The notes: generated by a model not told the origin, from the letters alone. Counted from the first letter of the stretch, positions 7,952-16,600 are shown. The stretch: 49,909 nt of DNA from Pseudomonadota bacterium (GCA_018240405.1 JAFEFW010000640.1:1-49909), one strand, 5' to 3'. Numbers and translations are program-made.

Positions 7952-8905
7952 TCAACCGCGCATCGCCGTGTCACCATAAGCGGTGGCGGCCCGTCCCGTG
8001 GGTGCCGGACCGAGCAGACGCTGCGCTCCGACAATCGAGACCGCGGCGATGGCGAGTCCGGCGATACCGTCGATCAGGTAGTGGCCGCCCTCCGTTGGCG
8101 TCGCAACGATCATCAATCCGTTGATGACCAGTGACAGAAGCGAGAAGCGCGTGCCACGTGAAGCCCATGCAAGTAGCACTGCCATCACGACGTGAAACGA
8201 CGGGAAGGTAACGATGCCGCGCAGATCGCGCAGGTCAACGGCGACCGCCCCGCCTCGCCGCATGGCAAGGAAATCCGCCAGCGGGCCAGGTGCGACCGGC
8301 TCGCCCGACTTATACCAGACCCAGGCACTTTCGGCTGGCAGTAGAGCGGCTATTGTTACAGTCAGCAATAAAGAAATTCCCGTTGCCGTCAAGAACTCCC
8401 GGTTGCGTCTTACCATCCCCGACAGCGGCAAGGCGAAAAGCGTGATCAGCATCTGCACGCCCAGGCTGCGATACGCTGCCACAAGTAATGTATGGAACAG
8501 GGTGTGATTGTGCACAAAGCGGTTCCAGGCAGGCCAGTCGAAGCCCAGTGCCTCGTCCACGGCGGCCAGCCAACGATCAGCCAGCGGCAGGTGCAGTGTC
8601 AGGACAAGATAGGAAAGAAGAGTAAACCCGAGGCCCAGGCTGAAGAAAACCGTTATGCCGAGGGCCAGCTCAAAGGCACGCTCGCCGCCGGTGATGCGTC
8701 GATACAGCCAGACATTGCCAAGTAAAATCAGTACGGTTCCGGCGAGCATGCCGAGTTGCAGCACGGCGATGCCGGCCCAAGCCGCCCAGGCAAGATCGGC
8801 GGTCCATATTACGGCAAGCACGAGCGGCACGCGCAATGCAGGCGCAATCGATGAAGGTATAATCGACTTGCGGAACCGGATCATTGCTGCTTTATAATGC
8901 CTCAT
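7952..8905 (-). CDS. PAP2-family integral membrane phosphatase/transferase
   Basis: About 317 residues with at least six hydrophobic segments. The C-terminal half has the PAP2 signature in the form FPSFHVVMAVLLAWA followed by TPTEGGHYLIDGIAG, the second and third catalytic histidine blocks, as in the inositolphosphorylceramide-synthase-like (Aur1/Ipt1) branch of the superfamily. Such proteins act on lipid phosphates or lipid-linked head groups at the membrane; the substrate is unknown. Possible starts are a GTG at 8944, ATG at 8905 and ATG at 8884. 8905 is used because the GTG would run into the divergent gene's coding start; none has a strong ribosome site. Divergent from a PEP-CTERM protein gene with about 20 bases between starts. 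Confidence 0.8.
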   Translation of the reverse strand: MRHYKAAMIRFRKSIIPSSIAPALRVPLVLAVIWTADLAWAAWAGIAVLQLGMLAGTVLILLGNVWLYRRITGGERAFELALGITVFFSLGLGFTLLSYLVLTLHLPLADRWLAAVDEALGFDWPAWNRFVHNHTLFHTLLVAAYRSLGVQMLITLFALPLSGMVRRNREFLTATGISLLLTVTIAALLPAESAWVWYKSGEPVAPGPLADFLAMRRGGAVAVDLRDLRGIVTFPSFHVVMAVLLAWASRGTRFSLLSLVINGLMIVATPTEGGHYLIDGIAGLAIAAVSIVGAQRLLGPAPTGRAATAYGDTAMRG

Positions 8906-8925
8906 CCGTGGAAATGGAGTGTAAT

Positions 8926-9516
8926 ATGCGGTGGCCTTCTCCACTGGCGATGCTGATCAATGCAGTGGCGCTGGGACTATTGGGCACGACTGGAATCGCG
9001 GTTGCCACGCCAAGTCTGCCGGACACCATTTCCGGGTTCATTGAAGGCGCTATTCCAGCAACTCTAAGCTTTAGCGACGCCTTCATCTCGACGTTCGTCG
9101 TGTCGTTCTCCAACGGCTCCAGCTCGCCCGTCTTCGACTCAGCCGTGGCCGTCATCGGCGCCTCGATGTTCGCAGTGTATGCAACGGTGACGCAACTTCT
9201 GAGCAACGTCGGGAGTTCAGTATCGAGCCTGCCGCAATTCGTTGATCTGGGACAACAACTGATCGGCTATGTGCTGGAGCAGGATGTACTGGGTGCGCTG
9301 CAACTGGTCAGTAATGTGGGATCAGGCGTTATCGGTCCTTTCGATAAATTTACGATGTATGAATTTGTCGGCATTGCGCAGGCGGGTCCGGTGCTCGTTC
9401 CCGACGGCCTCGAATTCCGCATTCCGGAACCGAACGGGATCGCTATCCTGGTCACAGCGATCGCCGGGATCAGCACGTTGCTGCGCCGCCGTCGCCTGCG
9501 CCGGCAGGGCGGCTAG
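8926..9516 (+). CDS. PEP-CTERM sorting-domain surface protein
   Basis: 196 residues. GGAG lies 8 bases ahead of the ATG at 8926, so this start is preferred over an upstream in-frame ATG at 8884. The N-terminus is a signal peptide with cleavage expected near GIAVATPS. The middle is Ser/Val/Gln-rich and low in charge, with no recognised domain. The C-terminus has the exosortase sorting signal: IPEPNG, a hydrophobic helix (IAILVTAIAGISTLL) and an arginine cluster (RRRRLRR). Such proteins are exported, processed by an exosortase and displayed or released, often with exopolysaccharide. No exosortase gene is in the window. A second PEP-CTERM protein is at 43961-44659. Confidence 0.8.
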   Translation: MRWPSPLAMLINAVALGLLGTTGIAVATPSLPDTISGFIEGAIPATLSFSDAFISTFVVSFSNGSSSPVFDSAVAVIGASMFAVYATVTQLLSNVGSSVSSLPQFVDLGQQLIGYVLEQDVLGALQLVSNVGSGVIGPFDKFTMYEFVGIAQAGPVLVPDGLEFRIPEPNGIAILVTAIAGISTLLRRRRLRRQGG

Positions 9517-9675
9517 CCGCTGCGTCGCACGCCCGGTCGGCCTGACATCGTGGCACTTCGACGCACGACAGCGCCGGCGCCCTGACCGTCTCCCGGTTTG
9601 GCTTGGATATATAGATCGTGTTGCGAGCGGCGGGAGCGTGGATCCAGGTCGTCGGCCACGCTGGCCGGAACACGC

Positions 9676-10056
9676 TCACCGGATCAGCGTCACCTTGACG
9701 TTGATCGCTGCCGCGATGTCACGCCATGCCCGATCGGCGGTCAGGACCGTATCGCCGGTTCGCTGTGCCAGCGCCAGGCAGAGGTGGTCCCCCAGGGACA
9801 GGCCAGCCTGCCGCGTTTGGCTCGCCATAAGCGCGGCCCGATACGCCAGGTCCTCGTCGACCGGCACAATCGTGACCGGCAATTCGCGGCGGATGATCTC
9901 GGCCTTATCCGGCGCGCCGTGCAGGACATATCGGGTCAGCACTTCGGCAAGATTTACCGTCGTCATTTCCGCACCCGCCACGAGTGCTTCGGCGACGACT
10001 TCCTGACCAGGCGCTTGCAGCACAAACGCCATGACCGCCGATGCATCGAGAATCAT
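9676..10056 (-). CDS. vapC: PIN-domain toxin (VapC type)
   Basis: 126 residues, typical of VapC. The acidic residues of the PIN active site are present: D4 (ILDASAV), E38 (NLAEVL), D90 (LSLGDHLCLA) and D108 (TADRAW). VapC toxins are Mg-dependent ribonucleases that cut tRNA or rRNA when free of antitoxin. The ATG overlaps the stop of the upstream AbrB-type gene by four bases (ATGA), the usual antitoxin-first arrangement. Confidence 0.9.
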   Translation of the reverse strand: MILDASAVMAFVLQAPGQEVVAEALVAGAEMTTVNLAEVLTRYVLHGAPDKAEIIRRELPVTIVPVDEDLAYRAALMASQTRQAGLSLGDHLCLALAQRTGDTVLTADRAWRDIAAAINVKVTLIR

Positions 10057-10313
10057 GGGCGCGGATCAGCGTCCCGATTTGCCTCGGCTCGCCGCTCCTC
10101 GATGAACCGATCCACGCTCTCGCCGGTGTCCGCGAAAACGGCTTTGGCTTGCTGCTGCAGGTCCTTCAACACCTGCCGCAGGTCACGGATGCGAATCTCG
10201 CCGTCCACCACCGAGACCATGACCGGTCCACCGTTCTCCAATCCGGCCTCCCGCCGGATCTGGGCGGGCAAATTCATTTTGCCCTGATTTGAAATTTTGG
10301 TTACCGCGACCAT
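10053..10313 (-). CDS. vapB: AbrB/SpoVT-domain antitoxin
   Basis: 86 residues. The N-terminal swapped-hairpin segment VTKISNQGKMNLPAQIRREAG (residues about 3-23) is that of AbrB/MazE-type DNA-binding antitoxins; the Arg/Glu-rich C-terminal tail (from about residue 45) should wrap the toxin. The ATG at 10311-10313 is preceded by GGAGG at the right distance, so it is chosen over an upstream in-frame start at 10331. It neutralises the downstream PIN toxin and probably represses the operon through the palindrome at 10350-10366. Confidence 0.88.
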   Translation of the reverse strand: MVAVTKISNQGKMNLPAQIRREAGLENGGPVMVSVVDGEIRIRDLRQVLKDLQQQAKAVFADTGESVDRFIEERRAEANRDADPRP

Positions 10314-10349
10314 TTCGACCTCCAATGGCAAGCATAGTTCATTCCAAGG

Positions 10350-10366
10350 ATTTTAGTTACTGAAAT
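10350..10366. promoter_or_regulatory. Candidate autoregulatory operator of the toxin-antitoxin pair
   Basis: Arms ATTTTAGT and ACTGAAAT flank a single central T; 7 of 8 positions pair. It lies 37 bases ahead of the antitoxin start in an AT-rich patch that should hold the promoter, as expected for an AbrB-type autorepressor site. A wider pair, TAGTTC and GAACTA, frames it. Confidence 0.45.
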
Positions 10367-10508
10367 TCGGTCGCGAACTACGCTGTTCACCACCTGTCAC
10401 CCCTTGCACCCGCTCGCATGGAAGTGCATTGGTAGCCCGCCCCATTCCTCCCGGACGCCAATGGCGCGCCGGTGCTTTCCTGCTGACCCAACGACGGAGA
10501 ACTGACGG

Positions 10509-11648
10509 ATGCGCTTAGCGGTCCTGAAGGAACGCCGCGATGCTGAGACCCGCGTCGCGGCAACACCGGAAACGGTGAAGAAACTGATTGCCCTCGGCCT
10601 GACGGTCGCCGTCGAATCCGGCGCCGGGGTGGCCGCGTCGATTTCGGATGACGACTATAAGGCCGCCGGCGCCGAGATTGCCGCCGACTCCAAGGCCGCG
10701 CTGAACGGCGCCGGCATTGTGTTCACGGTGCAAATGCCGGACGAGGATGTCCGAGCCAGCATCCCACGCGGCGCGCTTCTGGTCTGCATCGCCGGTGCGT
10801 TCGGTGATACCGGCCTGGTGCCGTCGCTGGCCGCTGCGGGCATCGACGCCGCGGCGATGGAATTGCTGCCGCGCATCACGCGGGCGCAGTCGATGGACGT
10901 GCTGTCGAGCCAGGCGAACCTGGCCGGTTACCGTGCAGTGATTGAGGCGGGTCACGCCTTCTCCCGCGGCTTCCCGATGATGATGACCGCCGCCGGCACT
11001 GTGCCGCCGGCCCGCGTGTTCGTCATTGGTGCCGGTGTTGCCGGGTTGCAGGCGATCGCCACCGCCCGCCGTCTCGGCGCCATCGTCTCCGCCACCGATG
11101 TCCGCCCCGCGGCCAAGGAGGAGATCAAGTCCCTCGGCGCCAGCTTTGTCGGCGTCGAGGATGAGGAAACGGCCGGCCAGACCGGTGCCTATGCGCGCGA
11201 AATGAGCGACGCGTTCCGCCAGAAGCAGGCCGAGCTGATGGCGACCACCGTCGCGAAGAACGACATTGTCATCACCACCGCGCTGGTGATGGGGCGCAAG
11301 GCGCCGATCATTGTCAACAAGGCGATGGTCGACAGCATGAAGGCCGGCAGCGTGATCGTTGATCTTGCAGCAGAAGCTGGCGGCAATTGCGAGTGCACCA
11401 CACCCGGCGAGAAGACCGTTACGCCGAACGGTGTCACCATCCTGGGCTACCGCAACTGGCCGGGCCGCATCGGCGTCGCCTCTTCGGCGCTGTATGCCCG
11501 CAACCTGCTGACCTTTCTGACGACGTTCTGGGACAAGGATGGCAAGAAGCCGAACCTGCCGGAGAGCGATGACATCGTGAAAGGCGTCATGCTCACTCGC
11601 GGCGGCGCCGTCGTCCACCCGAACTTCGTTCCTTCTCAGGCGGCCTGA
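10509..11648 (+). CDS. pntAA: NAD(P) transhydrogenase subunit alpha 1 (domain I)
   Basis: 379 residues forming the soluble NAD(H)-binding domain I of proton-translocating transhydrogenase. It begins MRLAVLKERR and shows TRVAATPETVKKL, the conserved RAQSMDVLSSQANLAGYRAV loop, and the dinucleotide fold VFVIGAGVAGLQAI with ATDVRP. The enzyme passes hydride between NADH and NADP+ using the proton gradient and mainly supplies NADPH. Splitting the alpha subunit into two proteins is the Rhodospirillum rubrum layout. First gene of a three-gene operon; next gene starts 21 bases on. Confidence 0.96.
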   Translation: MRLAVLKERRDAETRVAATPETVKKLIALGLTVAVESGAGVAASISDDDYKAAGAEIAADSKAALNGAGIVFTVQMPDEDVRASIPRGALLVCIAGAFGDTGLVPSLAAAGIDAAAMELLPRITRAQSMDVLSSQANLAGYRAVIEAGHAFSRGFPMMMTAAGTVPPARVFVIGAGVAGLQAIATARRLGAIVSATDVRPAAKEEIKSLGASFVGVEDEETAGQTGAYAREMSDAFRQKQAELMATTVAKNDIVITTALVMGRKAPIIVNKAMVDSMKAGSVIVDLAAEAGGNCECTTPGEKTVTPNGVTILGYRNWPGRIGVASSALYARNLLTFLTTFWDKDGKKPNLPESDDIVKGVMLTRGGAVVHPNFVPSQAA

Positions 11649-11669
11649 TCGCCCGGAGTCCTAGAGCCC

Positions 11670-12065
11670 ATGAATCCGAACCAGATTGCGGACGAGGCCG
11701 CGCGCCTCGCCGCACAGGCCCTTGAACTGGCGAATCACGCCAAGACCATCGCCATCGGCGTCTCCCACACCGTTGCCCCCGAGGTCAGTCCGTTCATCTT
11801 CCTGCTGTCCGTCTTCCTGATGGCCTGCTTCGTCGGCTACTACGTGGTGTGGAACGTAACGCCGGCGCTGCACTCGCCGCTGATGGCGGTGACCAACGCG
11901 ATTTCATCGGTGATCATCGTCGGCGCCATGCTGGCGACTGGCCTCGCTGACTCCGGCTGGGCGATGCTGTTTGGCTTCATCGCCGTCACCCTCGCCTCGG
12001 TGAACATATTCGGCGGCTTCCTGGTGACCCAGCGGATGCTGTCGATGTTCAAGAAGAAGCAATAA
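11670..12065 (+). CDS. pntAB: NAD(P) transhydrogenase subunit alpha 2 (membrane part)
   Basis: 131 residues. A polar N-terminal extension (about 40 residues) leads to three to four hydrophobic segments, starting at [20 protein letters not shown] and then [15 protein letters not shown], the conserved segment of the PntA C-terminal membrane domain. It forms part of domain II, which carries the proton path together with PntB. Spacing of 21 and 10 bases to its neighbours supports one transcript. Confidence 0.95.
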   Translation: MNPNQIADEAARLAAQALELANHAKTIAIGVSHTVAPEVSPFIFLLSVFLMACFVGYYVVWNVTPALHSPLMAVTNAISSVIIVGAMLATGLADSGWAMLFGFIAVTLASVNIFGGFLVTQRMLSMFKKKQ

Positions 12066-12075
12066 GGCCACGACG

Positions 12076-13482
12076 ATGTCCCCGAACCTGACGTCACTCG
12101 CATATCTCGTCGCGGCGGTGCTGTTCATCCTGGCGCTGCGCGGCCTGTCCTCTCCAGTCACCTCCCGCCGCGGCAACCAGTTCGGGATGATCGGCATGGC
12201 GATCGCCGTGGTCGCCACGCTGATGCAGCACGGCATGGCCAGCGGCTACCTGCTGATCTTCCTGGGCATCCTGATCGGCGGCGGCATCGGCGCCGTGGTT
12301 GCACGGCGCATCCAGATGACGGCCCTGCCGCAGTTGGTGGCGGCCTTCCACTCGCTGGTCGGTCTTGCCGCGGTGTTCGTCGCCGCCGCCGCGCTGAACG
12401 CCCCCGAGGCGTTCCATATCGGCACGCCCGGCAACATCCACGGCCAGTCCCTGGTCGAGATGTCGCTCGGCCTTGCCATCGGCGCCATTACCTTCTCGGG
12501 CTCCGTCATCGCCTTCGCCAAGCTGCAGGCGCTGATGAAGGGCGCGCCCATCACCTTCCAGTATCAGCACCAGCTCAATCTGGCGCTGGGCATCCTGTTG
12601 CTCGTGCTGGTCATCGCCTTTGTCGCCTCCGGCGGCAGCATGGCGCTGTTCAGCCTGATTGCGCTGGTGTCCTTCGCGCTGGGCTTCCTGATCATCATCC
12701 CGATCGGCGGCGCCGACATGCCGGTCGTCGTGTCGATGCTGAACAGCTATTCGGGCTGGGCGGCCGCCGGCATCGGCTTCACCATTGAGAACCTGGCGCT
12801 GATCATCACCGGCTCACTGGTGGGTGCCTCCGGTGCGATCCTGTCCTACATCATGTGCAAGGGCATGAATCGCAGCATCATCAACGTGTTGCTGGGCGGC
12901 TTTGGCAGCGAGGGTGGCACAGGCCCGGCTGGTGGCGGCGCGGCGGGTGACCGCACGGTGAAGACCGGCAACGCCGACGACGCGGCCTTCATCATGAAGA
13001 ATGCCTCAAAGGCGATTGTCGTCCCCGGCTACGGCATGGCGGTGGCCCAGGCGCAGCACGCGCTGCGTGAGATGGGCGACATTCTGAAGCGTGAAGGCGT
13101 CGAGGTGAAATACGCCATCCACCCGGTTGCCGGCCGTATGCCGGGCCATATGAACGTGCTGCTGGCCGAGGCCAACGTGCCGTATGATGAGGTCTTTGAG
13201 CTGGAGGAGATCAACAACGAATTCTCCACCGCCGACGTCGTCTACGTCATTGGCGCGAACGACGTGACCAACCCGGCGGCGAAGACCGACCGGACATCGC
13301 CGATCTACGGCATGCCGATCCTGGACGTCGACAAGGCAAAGACGGTGCTGTTCGTGAAGCGCTCCATGGCCTCGGGCTATGCCGGCGTCGACAACGAATT
13401 GTTCTTCCGGCCGAACACGATGATGCTGTTTGGCGACGCGAAGAAGATGACCGAGGAGATCGTGCAGGCGCTGGGTCACTAG
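12076..13482 (+). CDS. pntB: NAD(P) transhydrogenase subunit beta
   Basis: 468 residues. The N-terminal half has about eight to nine membrane segments including RRGNQFGMIGMAIA and GGADMPVVVSMLNSYSGWAA, the proton-channel domain II. After a Gly-rich linker (GGTGPAGGGAAGD) comes the NADP(H)-binding domain III with VPGYGMAVAQAQ, HPVAGRMPGHMNVLLAE, VIGANDVTNPAA and KRSMASGYAGVDN. Full length for the family. Third gene of the pnt operon; nothing recognisable as a T-rich terminator follows. Confidence 0.96.
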   Translation: MSPNLTSLAYLVAAVLFILALRGLSSPVTSRRGNQFGMIGMAIAVVATLMQHGMASGYLLIFLGILIGGGIGAVVARRIQMTALPQLVAAFHSLVGLAAVFVAAAALNAPEAFHIGTPGNIHGQSLVEMSLGLAIGAITFSGSVIAFAKLQALMKGAPITFQYQHQLNLALGILLLVLVIAFVASGGSMALFSLIALVSFALGFLIIIPIGGADMPVVVSMLNSYSGWAAAGIGFTIENLALIITGSLVGASGAILSYIMCKGMNRSIINVLLGGFGSEGGTGPAGGGAAGDRTVKTGNADDAAFIMKNASKAIVVPGYGMAVAQAQHALREMGDILKREGVEVKYAIHPVAGRMPGHMNVLLAEANVPYDEVFELEEINNEFSTADVVYVIGANDVTNPAAKTDRTSPIYGMPILDVDKAKTVLFVKRSMASGYAGVDNELFFRPNTMMLFGDAKKMTEEIVQALGH

Positions 13483-13692
13483 CTGAATGAAACAAGCGGC
13501 TGGGGGCGACCCTGGCCGTTTTGCCAATTGTTCAGGCGGGATCTGCGCCCTGGTCGCAAGCGGTGTTGCCTGTGCCGAGAGCGATCCGGAGGACGTTGAT
13601 AGCCGGGTCTGCGCTCCCCGATACGGCTCGGTTGGTGTGCACGTAGGGCCTGTGTTGCACCTGAGCGGGGCCGCGGTGAGCCATCTCGCAGG

Positions 13693-14100
13693 TCACTGGT
13701 AGCGGCCTGGGTCGTTACTTGAGAGGACGCGCCGGCGGATGCCCTGCTTGAGGGCGATAACGTTGAAGTTCAGGAGCAGGCCGACCCGACAGGTGGAGAA
13801 GCGGAGATAGGTCAGGAGCTGGGCTTCATGCACGGGAAGGATGGCTTCCAGCGCTTTGATCTCCAGCAGGACGTCGTTGCCAACGATGATGTCGGCGCGG
13901 TAGCCGCAGTCGAGACGTACGCCCTTGTAGATGAGCGGCAGGTCGACCTGACGGGCGAAAGGTAGGCCGGCGTTGGCCAATTCGTGGCACAGGCAGCGCT
14001 CGTAGACGCTTTCCAACAGTCCGGGACCTGTTCCGGAATGGACCTTCATGGCCAGGCCAATGATTTGGTGGGTGAGGGCGGCGTCGTAGTCGAGGGGCAT
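13693..14100 (-). CDS. GxxExxY family protein (PD-(D/E)XK nuclease-like fold)
   Basis: 135 residues. The name-giving motif is G27-L-L-E30-S-V-Y33, after a helix that starts near residue 5. D70 (YRADIIVG) and E80-I-K82 (LLEIKAL) fit the D...ExK metal site of PD-(D/E)XK nucleases. The end LLLNFNVIALKQGIRR is also typical of the family. These small proteins often occur in several copies per genome and their function is not established. The ATG at 14098-14100 is where homology begins; longer readings upstream are low-complexity Arg/Ala. The gene lies immediately beside nested inverted repeats at 14183-14585, which may make it part of a mobile or repeat-associated unit. Confidence 0.85.
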   Translation of the reverse strand: MPLDYDAALTHQIIGLAMKVHSGTGPGLLESVYERCLCHELANAGLPFARQVDLPLIYKGVRLDCGYRADIIVGNDVLLEIKALEAILPVHEAQLLTYLRFSTCRVGLLLNFNVIALKQGIRRRVLSSNDPGRYQ

Positions 14101-14182
14101 GCGGCGGAGCGTACGCCGTGCCGGTTTCTGACTGGTTAATTTGGAGCGGCGAGCTGTGTGCGGGCGGATGGGAAGCAAGGCC

Positions 14183-14585
14183 GACGCGGAGTGACGCAAA
14201 GATGCCGCGGAGTCATGCGGAGGTGGTGCCAGTGCTCTTGTCATTTGTAAGCATCGGAATTTGTTCTGACGGACGATGTCAGATCGGCCATCGCCGTGAC
14301 GCCGCCTGCGATGGTTCCTCCGGCTGGTGGCAAATTCAAGCACGCCGCCTGCGGCGGCCCGCTGCGCGGCTGCGGGGCTTGAGTTTGCCACCGGCCGGAG
14401 AGACCCGCTCGGCATGGGTTTAACGACGAGGTGCGGCGACGGCTCACGAAGGGCCGCTCAGCGGAGGCGACTATGTCCGATTGATCGAGTGCAGACTTTT
14501 CAGCTCAAACGTTCGCGCTTCTGCCTGGACCCCAGCGGCACGCATCTCCGCGTGGCTCCGCGGAATCTTCGCGTCACTCCGCGTC
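14183..14585. repeat. Nested inverted repeats with hairpin-rich core beside the GxxExxY gene
   Basis: In the 645-base stretch 14101-14745 no gene is supported. An outer inverted repeat of 30 bases (14183-14212 and 14556-14585) matches at 28 of 30 positions; both arms carry CGCGGAG motifs and weaker similarity continues on both sides. Inside are a 6-bp hairpin (14265-14283), a 7-bp hairpin (14288-14314) and a 24-base inverted repeat (14318-14341 and 14377-14400, 22 of 24 positions pairing), whose 35-base centre holds a GC hairpin of its own (GCCGCC-TGC-GGCGGC). Repeats of this sort suggest a REP/MITE-like element or a structured transcript. The right end, 14586-14745, holds nothing recognised except the leader of the next gene. 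Confidence 0.7.
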
Positions 14586-14745
14586 GGACTTGATTTCCCT
14601 CCACCCGAAGATCCGCCACCGGATCAGCCGCCCAACGTGCCTTCTCCAGCCGGCTCCCGCAGCCAGCCCTGATTTCCCTCCAGCCAGAAGCCCTGCTTAA
14701 CTGCCGTCAGCATAGAAACCCCGCCACCGCCGGAGGGTCCGCCCC

Positions 14746-16101
14746 ATGCCACGCTCCAACCGCATGATGAACCTCGGCGCGTTCGTGCACGAAACCGGCC
14801 AGCACGTCGCCGCTTGGCGCCACCCCGACGCCCATGCCGAGTCCGGAACGGTCTTCTCCCATGCCGTGGACTTCGCCAGCACCGCCGAGCGGGGGCAATT
14901 CGACCTGCTGTTCCTGGCCGACAGCGCCGCGGTCAGCGTGTTCGGCTCGGCTGAGTCGAAAGGCCGCATGGGCAAGGTGGTGAAGTTCGAGCCGATCACG
15001 CTGCTGTCGGCGCTCGCCGCGGTCACTACCAATCTGGGGCTCGTCGGCACGTGCTCCTCGACCTTCAACGAGCCCTACACGCTTGCACGCCAATTCGCCT
15101 CGATGGACCAGATCAGCGGCGGCCGCGCCGGCTGGAACCTGGTGACCTCCAACAACGAGGCCGAAGCGTTCAACCACGGGCGCGAGCAGCACTATGCCCA
15201 CGCCGAACGCTATGACCGGGCGGCCGAGTTCGCCGAAATCGTGCTGGGCCTTTGGGATAGCTGGGACGACGATGCTTTCATCCGCGACAAGATGTCGGGC
15301 ATTTATTTCGACCCTTCAAAGATGCACACGCTGCATCATAAGGGAAAGCACTTCGCCGTCCGCGGACCGCTGAACGTCGCGCGTTCGCCGCAGGGTCGGC
15401 CAGTGCTGGTGCAGGCCGGCGCCTCCGATACCGGGCGCGATCTTGCCGCGCGCTACGCCGAGCTCGTGTTCACGGCGCAGACCACGTTCGAGCAGGCAAA
15501 GGAATTCTACACCAACGTCCGCGCCCGGCTGCCGCGCTTCGGTCGGTCGCAGCACGAGGTGAAGATCCTGCCAGGCTTGTATCCGGTCGTCGCGCCCACC
15601 GAGACCGAGGCGCGGGAGAAATTCGACTACCTGCAGTCGCTGATCCACCCCAGCGTTGGTATTTCGGTCCTGGAACATACGATCGGCGTGGCAAACCTGT
15701 CGCAGTATCCCCTGGATGGACCGGTGCCGGAGATGGGCGACACCAACGGCCCGCTCTCCCGCCAGCGCCTGCTGCTCGAAGCCGCTCGGCGGGACGGGCT
15801 GACGCTGTGGGAACTGTGCCTGCTGAATGCCGGTCCGCGTGGGCACGTGCTGACGATCGGCACGCCGGCGCAGGTCGCCGATGTGATGGAGCACTGGTTC
15901 CTGAACGGTGCCGCTGACGGGTTCAACGTCATGCCGGCGTGGTTGCCGGGATCGCTGACCGATTTCGTTGATCTGGTGATCCCGGAACTGCAGCGGCGCG
16001 GCTTGTTCCGCACGGAGTATGAAGGCCACACTCTACGGCAGAACCTCGGCCTGCCGGTGCCCGTCAACCGCTGGGCTGCGGCACCGATGGTCGCCGAGTA
16101 G
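14746..16101 (+). CDS. LLM-class flavin-dependent monooxygenase (NtaA/SnaA/DszA family)
   Basis: 451 residues, typical of the NtaA/SnaA/DszA branch of luciferase-like monooxygenases. Motifs seen: MMNLGAFVHETGQHVAAWRHP at the start, DLLFLADS, FEPITLLSALAAVT, YTLARQFASMDQISGGRAGWN (the strand and loop that bind the FMN phosphate side), the family segment RGPLNVARSPQGRP, and VLVQAGASDTGRDLAAR. Such enzymes use FMNH2 from a separate reductase to oxidise substrates such as nitrilotriacetate, sulfones or sulfonates; the substrate here cannot be told. No reductase gene is adjacent. Starts at 14764 or 14767 are possible alternatives. It ends at a strong hairpin shared with the convergent lipoprotein gene. 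Confidence 0.9.
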   Translation: MPRSNRMMNLGAFVHETGQHVAAWRHPDAHAESGTVFSHAVDFASTAERGQFDLLFLADSAAVSVFGSAESKGRMGKVVKFEPITLLSALAAVTTNLGLVGTCSSTFNEPYTLARQFASMDQISGGRAGWNLVTSNNEAEAFNHGREQHYAHAERYDRAAEFAEIVLGLWDSWDDDAFIRDKMSGIYFDPSKMHTLHHKGKHFAVRGPLNVARSPQGRPVLVQAGASDTGRDLAARYAELVFTAQTTFEQAKEFYTNVRARLPRFGRSQHEVKILPGLYPVVAPTETEAREKFDYLQSLIHPSVGISVLEHTIGVANLSQYPLDGPVPEMGDTNGPLSRQRLLLEAARRDGLTLWELCLLNAGPRGHVLTIGTPAQVADVMEHWFLNGAADGFNVMPAWLPGSLTDFVDLVIPELQRRGLFRTEYEGHTLRQNLGLPVPVNRWAAAPMVAE

Positions 16102-16106
16102 AGCAG

Positions 16107-16127
16107 CCGGCGCCGGTCAGGCGCCGG
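16107..16127. terminator. Shared hairpin between convergent genes
   Basis: A perfect 8-bp GC stem (CCGGCGCC / GGCGCCGG) with a 5-base loop sits in the 37 bases between two convergent genes, the usual place for a bidirectional terminator. No T-run follows on either strand. Confidence 0.5.
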
Positions 16128-16138
16128 AACGGCTGGTG

Positions 16139-16588
16139 TTACCGCGGCACCATGTAGCCCGGCACCGGTGTAAAGCCCGGCACCTGGTTGCCGCGCGAAT
16201 ACATGCACTGTGAGTAGGCCAGGTCGTATTGCTGCTGGATGGTCATCTGCGCCTGGTTCACGCGGACGCCGCCCAACGCCGTTCCACCCACCGCACCGGA
16301 TGCTGCGCCGATCGCCGCGCCGCGGCCGCCACCGATTGCGGCGCCTAGTCCGGCGCCAAGGGCAGTGCCGATCAGCGCGGTCGCCACCTGCTGGTTGTTG
16401 GCCGATTGCGCGCCAGCGCCAACCTGGCTTTCGGCGAACTGCTTGCACACCGCCTGATCGGAGGCGAATACGTCGAACGGCTTGTTGGGCGCCGGCATGA
16501 CAGCCACAGTCGGCGACATTGGTGTCTGGGCGCAGGCCGCCAGAAAAATCGGACCGACCATGACGGCCGACAAAATACGGAAACGCAT
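16139..16588 (-). CDS. Glycine-zipper lipoprotein
   Basis: 149 residues. A signal peptide ends in a lipobox IFLAAC, so the mature protein should be lipid-anchored at Cys-19. A run ATALIGTALGAGLGAAIGGGRGAAIGAASG (described here in two parts: residues about 70-84 and 85-100) has small residues at regular spacing, a glycine zipper able to pack into membranes, as in OmpA-like and Lpp-type glycine-zipper proteins. The tail has two cysteines or one pair (CKQF early, QCMYSRGNQVPG late) that may form a disulfide. Likely an outer-membrane structural lipoprotein of unknown exact role. Its 5' neighbour in the same direction is another small exported protein. Confidence 0.82.
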   Translation of the reverse strand: MRFRILSAVMVGPIFLAACAQTPMSPTVAVMPAPNKPFDVFASDQAVCKQFAESQVGAGAQSANNQQVATALIGTALGAGLGAAIGGGRGAAIGAASGAVGGTALGGVRVNQAQMTIQQQYDLAYSQCMYSRGNQVPGFTPVPGYMVPR

Positions 16589-16600
16589 CTGTTGCAGTCC

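Noticed and set aside
9665-9690. GGAAC with CGTC 16 bases on, resembling an EcfG promoter
   Set aside because: The -10 box is imperfect and it points into the 3' end of the oppositely oriented vapC gene.
10515-11618. 367-codon frame antisense to pntAA
   Set aside because: Shadow of a gene with full-length homology; no start signal.
13487-13702. Small frame after pntB on the plus strand
   Set aside because: No ribosome site and no natural-looking sequence; it runs into the convergent GxxExxY gene.
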